Positions 47,303 through 57,512 of a stretch of DNA of 64,000 nt are shown in pieces. Numbering within the stretch: position 1 is the first letter of the stretch; each line of letters starts with the position of its first letter. Source of the DNA: Ariolimax columbianus (Eukaryota; Mollusca; Gastropoda; Stylommatophora; Arionidae); assembly GCA_036924085.1 (NCBI GenBank), contig JAVGWX010000013.1:51748904-51812903 (forward strand), written 5' to 3'. The notes under the pieces were generated by a model. That model was not told the origin of the DNA, did no database searches, and saw only the letters and a list, made by a program, of their open reading frames with translations. The position numbers were made by a program, and so were the translations under genes.

Positions 47303-49077
47303 TTCTTCTTCTTCTTCTTCGTACGCAGTCAGACAGTAACCATTATTTTTTTGAAAAAAGCAGCCGTCATCCTGAGGCTGTCGACACTGCCATAGAGCTT
47401 GTCTAGTGTTGCCACTGGTGATGGCCACATCTGCTCTCTCTGATCCTCGTATGTCGGGCAGTTTTGCAGCAAATGCTCAGCGGTCATTTTCCCGGTACCA
47501 CACGGGCATTCGTCGGTGCCACCTATCTTCAATTTGTTGAATAGGTGGTACCTCAGTCTATTGTAGCCAGTGCGAAGTCTGAAGACAACGACCTGCTCGC
47601 TTCTGTTCAACTGGTAATAGGCATCGTTTTTGGTGTAGCCAGTATGTTCGGTTCCCCATTTGGTCATGTATCTAGCTCTAATGAACCGTTTTGACTCTTC
47701 GTATGTCATATTAGTATCAGGTTGTGGTAGTTTTGCACCTTTATTTGACAGTCTGTCTGCCTCCTCGTTGCCTTGGATGTTGTAGTGAGATGGAACCTAC
47801 TGCACAACTACCCTTTTTGGTGCGGCCTGCTGGCATAGTGGACAGAGTACTGCTCTTAAATTATTAAGTTCAGTATTTTTCTGGCTTTTCAGTGCTGTGA
47901 CTACGGCCAGAGCATCTGTAAGCAGGACTATGTGGCTTTCATTCCTTTTACCTGTCACCATTTCTTCCACTGCCGCCCTCAGTGCCTCTGCCTCCGCTCT
48001 GAAATTGCTTGTGTATTTTCCAGTAGCGAATTAGTGTTATTGTTCTGCCATTTTGTAGGCTCAGGAATGCTCCTGCCCCTCCGTACTGTGTTGTATTTGT
48101 TACGGAACCGTCGGTGCATGCATGGGTCCGGTCCATGCTTAGGTAGCTTTTCGATATAAAGCTTTGGGAAATATATCCTGCCTCTAGGTAGGTTTTCGTA
48201 CAGTAGGGATGGGCTTTGGTATTGTTAGTGCGTTCATGGGGTTTTCGTGCATCTTTGCTTTGGCTATTTCTGCAAAGTTTCTCCGCTTTAGTTTCGCATT
48301 TCCGAAATTGTTTAGTCTCTGGTGCATTGGATGGTCAGTCAGTCTTCGGAGTTTCTCTGATTGCAGCTGGGCTCTGCAGTCTCTTCTGTCGGTCATGGAT
48401 TGCAGTTTTGTAATCTTTTCAAGTTCTACAATTGGCGTTGACTTCATGCCTCCTGTTATAACTCTCATGGCTTGGTTTTGGAGTTTGCTTTACTTTATCG
48501 AAGTTCGCCTTTGCTGCTGTTGTCCATGCCGCAATGCCATACTCGAGAACTGGTCTCACTCTTCCAGTGTACTGTTTCTTTAGTAAGTTTTCGTCTGCTC
48601 CCCAGCTTGTGCCAGCAAGTTTCCTCATGATTGCCATTCTTTCTCTGGCTCTCATTCGGTTTCTCTCGATCTGACTTTTCCATGTCATGCGCCGATCAAA
48701 TGTGACTCCCAGGTAGTTTGGGTTGTCGTTTGGCTCCAGGTATTTGCCGTTTAGACTTAATTTGGTGTTTTTGGGTTTGATTGATAGCGAGAATATTGTA
48801 CATGTGGTTTTCTCCTCGTTTATTTTGACCAGCCATGAGTTCGCCCACTCTTCCAGCGATGTTAGGGCCTGCTGCATCCGATTTCTTGCTATGGTGAGAT
48901 TCTTTTCAGAGGTCCACATAGCCAGATCGTCTGCAAACATTGAGCTATGAACTCTTCTTGGTATATTCTCTGTAATGTCATTTATATACACCAGGAAGAG
49001 TGTGGGTGACAGTACTCCCCCTTGGAGTACTCCCTTATCAAGTGTCACCTTTATTGCTCATCTGCCCTTGTACTTGG
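47303..49077 (-). mobile_element. Retrotransposon D, minus copy, nested in E
   Basis: On minus it starts abruptly within RT at ccaagtacaagggcag (49077) and reads GVLQGGVLSPTLFLVYINDI, SSMFADDLAMW (catalytic FADD intact), then thumb to GIAAWTTAAKANFDK. A frameshift near 48490 breaks it, a Trp-to-stop change falls near 48185, RNase H starts as CTDGSVTNTTQYGG with another frameshift, and the C-terminus 47709-47329 has FRLRTGYNRLRYHLF and CPCGTGKMTAEHLLQNC. It ends with six GAA units at 47303-47320. The repeats agtttgcggttc at 47291-47302 and 49078-49089 are its target duplication. Clearly the same family as 50188-52130. Confidence 0.95.
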
Positions 49078-50187
49078 AGTTTGCGGTTCAAAGAACATGT
49101 CGATCACATCATTATCCGAGCCCGTAAAGATCTGGCAGCGATGACGCTGATGGCTGCCGTTCACTGCAAACAGAGACTCTTGATGTTATTTCATCGGTTG
49201 GTTCTTTCCGTAATAGAATATGCCCTGGCAATGCTCACGCTCAGCAAGACGCAGCTGGAAAGACTGGGAAAGATTCAGGATGAAGCAATGAGAATCATTC
49301 TAGGTTGTACAAGAGACACGGCCATAACTGCCATAAGGTTTCTTTTGGACTTGCCAACTGTGGGGATTAGGCGGCAGATGTATCTCCAGGCTCCACATCA
49401 GCGCGAACGAAGAGCACCCCTTGCATGAGGGGTTACGGAAGATGAAAGGCACAAGACGTGTAAGGGGACATTCGTGCATAAGTCAGGCTAAGGCGGTTGT
49501 GCAAAGGGTGTGTGCGTTGGAAGACATAATGCATGGCCAAGAATGGATGAAATTACCTGAGAATTGTCTACAGACTTTCTGTGTGATTGTCCCACTTGAC
49601 AGAGCGTGTGACCAGCTGAATCCGGTTTATGTGGTGTCAGAGGTCAACGTTTTGATCAATGAAAATTCCACGCATGATCATGTCATTATCTACACAGATG
49701 GATCCGTCTTCCGTGGGTCTTCACGGCTCGGGGGGAGGGGAAACGATCAAGGAGAAGTATGGGGACCACAAGTGGTCTGACCATGGGGATCAGGTGATAG
49801 TCTGGCTTGAAACAATGAGTGGCACACGTGTGTGCATCCTCAGTGATTCAATGAGAATGCTCAGGAAGGTGGAATCAGGTTGTGCGCGACGCCAGTGGAT
49901 GGAATCGATTTGCAGAGAGTCACCTTCATACTCGCTCCGGGACATGCAGGTGTCAAAGGGAACGAGAGAGCTGTTAGGTTGGCGAGTAGAGCTGTAGTGG
50001 AGGGCTGGAGATCAATGGACCGAGCCGATATCCTGAACGCCTTTATGGAAATTGGCTCGAAGGAAGATTCGGAAGTTGTTCCAGAATCTACGTCCTTGGC
50101 GCGACTGGCTGAATTAGGTGTGAAACGAAGGGCGGCGAGGAAGGAACATCACACGGTGATTCATAGACGGCTGGTTAAACAGCACAG
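49078..50187 (+). mobile_element. Retrotransposon E, part 2 (thumb, linker, RNase H)
   Basis: Continues E in frame: LRFKEHVDHIIIRARKDL, LVLSVIEYALAMLTLSKTQL, DEAMRIILGCTRDTAITAIR (to 49428), then a linker frame 49421-49780 ending at IIYTDGSVFRGSSRLG (RNase H first Asp), and after frameshifts VTFILAPGHAGVKGNERAVR (about 49920-49975) with a MDRADILNAFME block. RNase H Asp-1 is present; the NERAD Asp is replaced by Val. It stops at the duplicated aaacagcacag and resumes at 52142. Confidence 0.9.
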
Positions 50188-52130
50188 TCTGGAAAGATGG
50201 ACTTAGAGTCAAGCTAAGAAGAAGTGATATTTGTGGGAAAATGTACAAGTGGATCAACCACTACCTCAAACAAAGAACGGCCAGAGTCCAAGTACAAGGG
50301 CAGATGAGCAAAAAGGTGACACTCGAGCAGGGAGTACCCCAAGGGGGAGTACTGTCACCCACACTCTTCCTGGTGTATATAAATGACATTACAGAGAATA
50401 TACCAAGAAGAGTCCATAGCTCAATGTTTGCAGACGATCTGGCTATGTGGACCTCTGAAAAGAATCTCACCATAGCAATAAATCGGATGCAGCAGGCCCT
50501 ACCATCGCTGGAAGAGTGGGCGAACTCATGGCTGGTCAAAATAAACGAGGAGAAAACCACATGTACAATATTCTCGCTTTCAATCAAATTCCAAAATACC
50601 AAATTAAGTTTAAATGGCAAATTCCTGCAGCCAAACGACAACCCAAACTATCTGGGAGTCACATTTGATCGGCGCATGACATGGAAAAGTCAGATCGAGA
50701 GAAACCAAATGAGAGCCAGAGAAAGAATGGCAATCATGAGGAAACTTGCTGGCACAAGCTGGGGAGCAGACGAAAACTTACTAAAGAAACTGTACACTGG
50801 AAGAGTGAGACCAGTTCTCGAGTATGGCATTGCGGCATGGACAACAGCAGCAAAGGCAAACTTCGATAAAGTTAACAAACTTCAAAACCAAGCCATGAGA
50901 GTTATAACAGGAGGCACGAAGTCAACGCCAATTGTAGAACTTGAAAAGATTACGAAACTGCAATCCATGACCGATAGAAGAGACTGCGGAGCCCAGCTGC
51001 AGTCAGAGAAACTCCAAAGACTGACTGACCATCCAATGCACCAGAGACTAAACAATTTGGGAAATGGGAAACTAAAGCGGAGAAACTTTGCAGAAGTAGC
51101 CAAAGCAAAGATGCACGAAGATCCCATAAACACACTAACAACACCAAAGCCCATCACTACTGTACGAAAACCTACCTGGAGGCAGGATATATTTCCAGAG
51201 GTGGTAGAAAATATACCAGGTATTGGAAACAAAAACTGCCAGACTGAAAAAGAAAGGAGAGATACTACCCTAAGCTTTATATCGAAAAGCTACCCAAGCA
51301 TAGACTGGACCCATGCATACACCGACGGTTCTGTAACAAACACTACCCAGAACGGAGGGGCAGGAGCATTCCTGAACCTACCAAATGGCAGAAAAATAAC
51401 ACTGTCATTCGCTACTGGTAAGTACACAAGCAATTTCAGAGCGGAGGCAGAGGCACTGAGGGCGGCAGTGGAAGAAATGGTGACACACAAAGAAAATGAA
51501 AGCCATATAGTCCTGCTTACAGATGCCCTCGCCGTAGTCACAGCGCTAAAAAGCCAGAAAAACACTGAGCCTAATGACTTAAGAGCAGCACTCTGCCAAC
51601 TGTGCCAGCAGTCCGCACCAAAAAGGGTAGTGGTACAATGGGTCCCATCACACTGCAACATCCAAGGCAACGAGGAGGTAGACAGACTGGCAAAAGAAGG
51701 TGCAAGACTACCACAAACAGATACTAGTATGACGTACGAAGAGTCAAAACGGCTTATCAAAGCCAGATACATGACCAAATGGGAAACCGAACATACTGGT
51801 TACACCGAAAACGATGCCTATTACCAGTTGAACAGAAGAGAGCAGGTCGTTGTCTTCAGACTTCGCACTGGTCACAATAGACTCAGGCACCACCTATTCA
51901 ACAAATTAAAGACAGGTGGTTCCGACGAATGCCCGTGCGGTACCGGTAAAATGACCGCTGAACATATGATGCAGAACTGCCCGACATACGAGGATCAGAG
52001 AGAGCAGATATGGCCATCACCAGTGGAACTGCAAGACAAGCTCTATGGCAGTGTCGACAGCCTTAGGATGACCGCCGCTTTTTTCGAAAAAATAATGGTT
52101 ACTGTCTGACTGCGTACGAAGAAGAAGAAG
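50188..52130 (+). mobile_element. Retrotransposon D, plus copy, 5'-truncated, nested in E
   Basis: The element begins inside RT (reading VWKDGLRVKLRRSDICGK before the first Met) and ends in a gaagaagaagaag tail. It is flanked by aaacagcacag at 50177-50187 and 52131-52141, an 11-bp target duplication. The frame is open throughout. The minus relative at 47303-49077 begins about 100 bp further in, so the two are independent truncated insertions. Confidence 0.96.
50241..52109 (+). CDS. RT/RNase H polyprotein fragment of retrotransposon D (622 codons)
   Basis: This is the longest non-repeat frame of the window. Order: RT GVPQGGVLSPTLF (residues 31-43), catalytic FADD (63-66), thumb with NYLGVTFDRRMTW (136-148) and RVRPVLEYGIAAWTTAA (188-204); RNase H with YTDGS (Asp362), FRAEAEAL (Glu402), LLTDAL (Asp428), WVPSH (His471) and NEEVDRLAKEG (Asp481), so the tetrad and histidine are present; then FRLRTGHNRLRHHLF (539-553) and a CPCG-x7-H-x4-C knuckle (Cys564, Cys566, His575, Cys580). 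The fingers, the first palm aspartate motif and any endonuclease are missing through 5' truncation, so it cannot be an autonomous retrotransposon. The Met start is merely the first in frame. It resembles I/Nimb-like RNase H-bearing clades; the exact clade is not settled. Confidence 0.93.
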   Translation: MYKWINHYLKQRTARVQVQGQMSKKVTLEQGVPQGGVLSPTLFLVYINDITENIPRRVHSSMFADDLAMWTSEKNLTIAINRMQQALPSLEEWANSWLVKINEEKTTCTIFSLSIKFQNTKLSLNGKFLQPNDNPNYLGVTFDRRMTWKSQIERNQMRARERMAIMRKLAGTSWGADENLLKKLYTGRVRPVLEYGIAAWTTAAKANFDKVNKLQNQAMRVITGGTKSTPIVELEKITKLQSMTDRRDCGAQLQSEKLQRLTDHPMHQRLNNLGNGKLKRRNFAEVAKAKMHEDPINTLTTPKPITTVRKPTWRQDIFPEVVENIPGIGNKNCQTEKERRDTTLSFISKSYPSIDWTHAYTDGSVTNTTQNGGAGAFLNLPNGRKITLSFATGKYTSNFRAEAEALRAAVEEMVTHKENESHIVLLTDALAVVTALKSQKNTEPNDLRAALCQLCQQSAPKRVVVQWVPSHCNIQGNEEVDRLAKEGARLPQTDTSMTYEESKRLIKARYMTKWETEHTGYTENDAYYQLNRREQVVVFRLRTGHNRLRHHLFNKLKTGGSDECPCGTGKMTAEHMMQNCPTYEDQREQIWPSPVELQDKLYGSVDSLRMTAAFFEKIMVTV

Positions 52131-52141
52131 AAACAGCACAG

Positions 52142-52262
52142 GACCGGAACAGTCAGTCATCACATGCTAGCAGACATACTGAAAATGGGATCTGAGTGCG
52201 TATATAATTGTCCCGAGTGCAATGAAGATGATTCGACCACTAACTAACTAACTAATAAAAGT
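52142..52262 (+). mobile_element. Retrotransposon E, part 3 (C-terminus and tail)
   Basis: Read in frame with ...RRLVKQH before the D insertion: RTGTVSHHMLADILKMGSE, CVYNCPECNEDDSTTN and a stop, followed by an actaactaactaa tail. The CPEC end parallels the C-terminus of family F at about 52640-52660. This completes E, about 2.4 kb without the D inserts. Confidence 0.88.
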
Positions 52263-52611
52263 TGAGGAATGCTGTTTAAACGTGCAGTAATTCTCAAACA
52301 TTTCAGTGTAACGAATTGTGATGGAGACATCTGTTGCAGCAAAGGCAGGTGCTCAATTTCTGCTTATTGTTAATTTATAAGTTAATTTGGACATCTCATG
52401 AGAATGCACCCTCATCAACTTCAACTGATGGCTTACATTGCTTGTAGATATCGCTACGTGGCAAGGGGGCATTCACAAGGCATTTGAATAGATGATATTA
52501 GAGTGATTGTGCAGCGACACGGGCTCGCATTGACCGACGCAACGCACTTGGCGCAGGACAGGCGACTAAGCTCCCAACGTCGCTCAAAGACACAAGTGCA
52601 AAGAAAACTAA
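52263..52611. other. No recognisable gene
   Basis: Nothing recognised between E and family F. Confidence 0.5.
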
Positions 52612-53480
52612 ACTAACTATTAATTTAAGTTTCTGTTTCTTAGAATCTACATCACTGCACTCCGGGCATACCAATAGCTTATCAGTCTCTCTTAGCAAAT
52701 GGCGTAAGGTATGGATGCTGATAGTGGCTGCAGCTCGCTGGTTGTACACTTTCCTGTTATCCTCTCATGCCCCATTCTCGGCTCGAACCTCGTTTAATGT
52801 CGAAACTTTGCAGCATTCTGATTGCTGGTTCATCTATGCAGTGTCCTCATCTATGGTCATTGATTGATTTCGAAATGTCTATCCATTACTAATGTGTCCA
52901 TGATGGGAGCTTGTGAAGCCATTATGTCAGCTCTTTCATTGCCATGGACAGTACATCCAGGTCAACCCCTGGAGGTTTGAAGACTTAACAGCTGATATCC
53001 ACTCGTACCTAACACATCCTTTCTGTACATTCTGAAGTACGGCTTGCGTGTCTGTCACTGACTGCCCTTGTTATAGAAGTCTCAGATTTCCATTTCAGTG
53101 CTGAGGTCACTGATTCGGTCTTCATTCTCAAACTGGAGGTTGTTGATATGTATGCCCTACTGCGCTCAGCAACGACTTCTCCTCTCACTCTAGCCACGAA
53201 ACCTCAGCCTGATGTCCCACTGCGCATGACTGATCCGTCGGTGTATATGCCAGCGTCACACTTCTTCGTGTTATCAGTCATCAGCTGATTCACCTCGTGC
53301 TCTGCTCTCTCGTTGCTCCATTCTCTGCATTCCTTGCCGAACTGATGATGACTCTCTGGTATTATATCATTCTATCACCAGTGTGGACCCAATCTGCCCC
53401 CTTGGCTATTGTCTCAGCTGGAGTGACGTGTCCGATTGTTATCTCTCCCTCTGACATCCATGACGCTCCTCTCTTAATTC
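52612..53480 (-). mobile_element. RNase H-bearing retrotransposon 3' fragment (family F), copy 2
   Basis: On minus: a KCDAGIYTDGSVMRSGTSG block (about 53260-53205), ARVRGEVVAERSRAYISTTS, SLRMKTESVTSAL, a broken SDRHASRTSECTER block, then after frameshifts the C-terminal TISIHTLRHLLRETDKLLVC, PECSDVDSKKQ (52720-52640). A ttagttt-like tail lies near 52612. Same family as 20175-20790; here the first RNase H Asp is kept, whereas Glu appears as Lys-Thr-Glu and the second Asp strand is scrambled. RT is absent apart from unassigned sequence above 53300. Confidence 0.87.
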
Positions 53481-54310
53481 CTTGGTGTCTGAGGTATTAC
53501 TGTACAGAAAGGGGGGGGGGGGCGCGTGTCTGTGGTGACATGCACATAGGGTTTGACGTGTGCCAGCTTATGTCTGGATGCCACTGATGACAATACCAAA
53601 TGTACCGCATCATCACAATCGGGGTATCTCTGCAGCTCAGAACTAGTCGCATACCTTCATTCTGATAGCATTCAAATAACTTTCACAATGAGTTCTGGAT
53701 AGTGCGAGGATGCCCAGTCAATATTCGATAACAGACAACACGATCGGACGATGTATGTTAATGTATGTCCGTTTATAATCATTTACGGAAATCTTAACGA
53801 TTTGAAGATTAGTAATTGAAAGAGTTTCATCCGTTTTGTGTATGACTAAAATGGCGAATTTCATGGTTTGATCGAGATGCTAGCATGTTCTTTGCAGATC
53901 GTACGAAGCCAAAACAAAAGCCGGAAAACATAGACATTAATTATTCACTTTTTTAAAGTCTTTGCTGACCGGCGACTACGTACTTGCAAGCCGGCACAGG
54001 TCTGTTGACAACCACTTTGGGGGAGAGCATTACTCCAGACACCACCCAATGGCATCATGACCAAGCCCTAGCCTTTCAACCTTCACGTATCTTCTCATTA
54101 GTTTTAGACCAAGGGCAGCCTAACACCATCCCCCAGTCGCCCCACTTCTTCCTAATCTTCTCCTACTTTCTGACAGTCTGTAATCTGTTCGCTCAGACGC
54201 GAATAGATCTTGTCCAAAATGTTGTTGCTTGTCTGGCCTCGCCAGTTTGTAGAATTCTTTAATTAAATTGACTGGAAGTAGTCCTAGGTTTGACAGCTCT
54301 TGTTGCAGTT
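53481..54310. other. No recognisable gene; G13 run at 53510-53522
   Basis: A 92-codon plus frame (53984-54262) has no recognisable motif. A poly-G run sits at about 53510-53522. Confidence 0.5.
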
Positions 54311-54955
54311 ATAAATATGCTGTTGTTGTTTATTGCACCCAATCAGTAATATTGCTTCTTTGTGCGCACTGACAAAGGTGTAAATGGAGGTTTGCAGTAG
54401 CTTTCCTCAGATCTTCAGCATATTGATAAAAGTGTAGCTGGGACATCAAAGCGGCTCGGCTATCTTTGATTTCAATTGCGTGTCTCTCACCACTACAGGG
54501 ATCACGTCGATCCCCTACCTCGCTAGCTAGTCTGCCATGAAAACAGCCCGTAACTAAGAAGAGCTGCCAGGAATCCACGTGTGGGTATTGGCTAGTATAT
54601 TTCGCCTTACACATACTGACATGTCCAATCAGCATGTTTTACCTGACCCTAACATGTCCAATAACTATGTTTTGCCTGACTCTGACTAACATGTCCGATC
54701 ACTATGTTTTGCCTGATCCGTACTAACATGTCCGATCAGTATGTTTTGCCTGATCCGTACTAACATGTCCGATCAGTATGTTTTGCCTGATCCGTACTAA
54801 CATGTCCGATCAGTATGTTTTGCCTGATCCGTACTAACATGTCCGATCAGTATGTTTTGCCTGATCCTTACGAACATGTCCGATGATCAGTATGTTTTGC
54901 CTGATCCTTACGAACATTTCCGATGATCAGTATGTTGTGCCAGACCAGACGTCAG
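54311..54955 (-). mobile_element. Interspersed family C, copy 5, with an expanded 37-bp terminal tandem
   Basis: Family blocks run from the gttgttgtttattgcaccc edge through gcagtagctttcctcagatc, gatcacgtcgatcccctacc and gccatgaaaacagcccg to about 54620. Beyond it, where other copies end with gtccgatcagcatgttttgc, this copy repeats that terminal motif about eight times as a 37-bp unit (gtactaacatgtccgatcag plus tatgttttgcctgatcc) to 54945. Confidence 0.88.
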
Positions 54956-55690
54956 TTTCCTTTCCCATTTTGTAAATGGATAATGTTATAGTTTATGTCC
55001 CTAATATACACTTGTACATGTGTGTGTGTGTGTGTGTGTGTATGTGTGTCCATGCATGCGTATGTGTGGAGAGGGAAAGCAAGAGAGAGAGAGAGAGAGA
55101 GAGAGATAGACAGAGAGAGAGAGAAGACCGAGACAGTCCTTTTCTCTCTAATAATAATATAGTAATCGCAGATTGTTTTTACTCACAGCTTCGTATTTAT
55201 AAAAGCCCGTTGAGTATCGATTTCTGTTTGGACCGATCCGCTTTCATCGTGCACCGGCCTGACACGGACATCCTCATTAGTATAGCCCATTTAAACTGTT
55301 CAAGGATTACTACGATTTCCATTTATTATCACATCTCTCTGGCCTCCTGTTGTTTGATTTGTCTATTGATCGCCCACCATTTCCAGCCATATTATAAGAT
55401 CAGCGGAGTTACACTGACCTATTATTTTCCTTGCTTCCTATTCGAAATACAATTGCATTTGTTTTTTTGTTTGTAAATGTTTTTTGTTGTTGTTTATTTG
55501 TATTTGTTTATTACCAGGCGTTTATTGTTCTGAAATGAATGATTGTATTTTTGATGTTGTATTCTTAATTTCTTTTCATTGCACTTCCAGATTTTAAGTT
55601 AATAATATCTACAGATACTTGATAAAAGTTATATTTTCTTTGATGTAGCTCTCCGATAAATATCTTATAATGCTACTTGACAACGCCCAA
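54956..55690. repeat. TG and GA microsatellites, then unassigned sequence
   Basis: (tg)n at 55018-55050 and (ga)n at 55080-55123 lie within an open plus frame of 166 codons (54976-55476), whose first 50 residues are microsatellite-encoded. The later part (SPFLSNNNIVIADCFYSQLR onward) has no motif I recognise. Confidence 0.7.
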
Positions 55691-55870
55691 TTTTTTTTGA
55701 TTTAGCACCCCGGGACGTTATGTTTCTCATAAATGTACTTTACAAAGGTTCCAGATTCTTTGATTTAGCACTTTGGTAAGTTATGTTACTTATAAATGTG
55801 TTTTACAAAGGTTACAGTTTTGTTGATTTAGCACTTTGGTAAGTTATGTTTATTATAAATTAACTTGACT
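55691..55870. repeat. ~63-bp tandem repeat, three copies
   Basis: tttgatttagcactttggta, agttatgtt, ataaatg and ttttacaaaggtt recur at 55694, 55758 and 55822 with moderate divergence. Confidence 0.88.
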
Positions 55871-56044
55871 GCAAGCTTCGTTTTAATTAAGATAGTCTTA
55901 TTGTACCGAACTGACTATAGATGGGCCAATGTATTTAAATAGCAGATGTTACAGATGGCGATTGGCTTGGCTTAGCTTCGTTCGTTTTCAATCTCCCACT
56001 ACCAAACACTGAAAGGGCTTAAATAGCAGAATGTAGTCCAGAGA

Positions 56045-56330
56045 ACGGAATGCGTTGTGTCGTAGTTTACAGCTTGACTACGATATTTGCACCTTTCGGT
56101 CCAACACAACTGACTTCAGCAAGCATTTTTTTAGTACTGGGTTAGCATTGCTTCTCCTTAGCCAGTCTGCCCTGCTGCAGCCTGTTATCCAGGATCACCG
56201 CGTGGAGGTGTAGAAGGGTCTTGACATCTCTAGTTCGATGGGCCTGACACTAGCAGTCAGCTTTTGGTCGCTAACTACTGCAGCTCATGCGCTGTTCAAC
56301 ATCTTGATGCCATATGGCGATTGAGTGCCG
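56045..56330 (+). mobile_element. Interspersed family B, full-length-like copy
   Basis: Blocks cgtagtttacagcttgacta, tgcacctttcggtccaacac, gccagtctgccctgctgcag, ccaggatcaccgcgtggagg, gtcttgacatctctagttcg, ggtcgctaactactgcagct and catgcgctgttcaacatc recur at 58825-59090 and in part at 11556-11720 and 45700-45935. No coding motif is seen. Confidence 0.8.
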
Positions 56331-56564
56331 ATGATATGATTATACGAGATTTCCAATTTTGGTGAAGGGATACTGTTAGCTTTCTTCCTCGCTACATTGC
56401 CTTCACTACCTCTAAAACAGTTAAGCAGACAATTCCGGTTGGGTAGATATAAACATAACATTACCAAGCTACGATTCCTGGCAGTAGTGCTGTGAGACAC
56501 ACGCTCTGTCCAGATAACGCTCTTGTTGCTGTTGTTGATGCTGTTTCTGTTTGAACCTCCATGT

Positions 56565-56840
56565 GTTAAATTGTTGTTCTTGTTGTTTAATGCCCACAAT
56601 GAGTCAGATTGCATTTTTGTGCACCCTGAAAAAGGACGATAAGTGGCGGATTGTGGCACTCACTACTACGGGGATCACATTGATTCACATCTGGTCAGCC
56701 AGGCTGCCTTGAAAACAGCCTGTTCCCAATGAAAGCTACATGGAAGAGAGACTGTGGTCTTGGTCAGTGTATTGACCATGATTCTTCGTCCTGGTCAGTA
56801 TGTTTTGTCTGACTGGACTAGCGTCTCAGCTCCCCTATGT
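56565..56840 (-). mobile_element. Interspersed family C, copy 6, internally deleted
   Basis: The ttgttgttcttgttgtttaa edge, gcccacaatgagtcagattg and gataagtggcggattgtgg are followed directly by cactcactactacggggatc; the agctttcctcac to tgcatgtcg part found in other copies is missing. It ends at gtcagtatgttttgtctgac. Confidence 0.82.
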
Positions 56841-57084
56841 AGCCAGTTCACTCTCGATATATCTGTGCTAGCTAGTTACAGTGACTGTTCTTGCATCTCG
56901 CGGTGTAATGAGAAAGGGGACCAGGTTCCTCCTGGCTGTACTGCAATTTAAGGCTTCTCGTTATTCTAGCCTACCACTGCGTTGGTATTGAATGTCGATC
57001 CCCGCCTCCTTGGTCAAACTGCTGGATTACAGTTTATTTCCCCCCGAGCACAAACTAGCAGGCAATGGCAAATTTCGATTAGCA

Positions 57085-57460
57085 TCGCTTTATCTGATGA
57101 TGATGGGAAGGAAGACTAATGTCTCGTCAATCAAAATATACTGATCAGACATGTTAGTTAGGTTCAGGCAAAACATAACTGACAAGACTCTCACCTTGAC
57201 GTTCTCTTAACCCTTACTGGAAACACACTGCTTGGTCAACAAAGTTAGGGATCGACGGGATCCCCGCAATAGTGAGTGACACGCAGATGAAGCCAAGCTT
57301 AGCACAAGCGCCTGGGGAACCCCCGGCCACCTCATCAGCACGCTCCGGATGTGAGGAAAGCTGCGTCAACCCCTCCCCCCCCCTCCCATTTAATGTACTT
57401 TTTAGGGCGCACCAAAGAATAATCTAACTGATTGTGGGCATTCAACAACATCATCCTGAT
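57085..57460 (+). mobile_element. Interspersed family C, copy 7
   Basis: Sense orientation: gaaggaagactaatgtctcg, gatcagacatgttagttagg, ttcaggcaaaacataactga, gggatcgacgggatccccgc, gtgagtgacacgcagatgaa, cacctcatcagcacgctccg, gatgtgaggaaagctgcgtc, tagggcgcaccaaagaataa, ctgattgtgggcattcaaca. Nearly complete. A C-run interrupts it at about 57376. Confidence 0.88.
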
Positions 57461-57512
57461 CACGATTACTATTCGATTTCCAGGATGTCGGTAGCGATGG
57501 CTGCACGATATA

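Noticed and set aside
50241..52109. A domesticated host RT/RNase H gene
   Set aside because: It has a GAA tail, an 11-bp target duplication and a 5' truncation typical of a fresh retrotransposon insertion; nothing shows host use.
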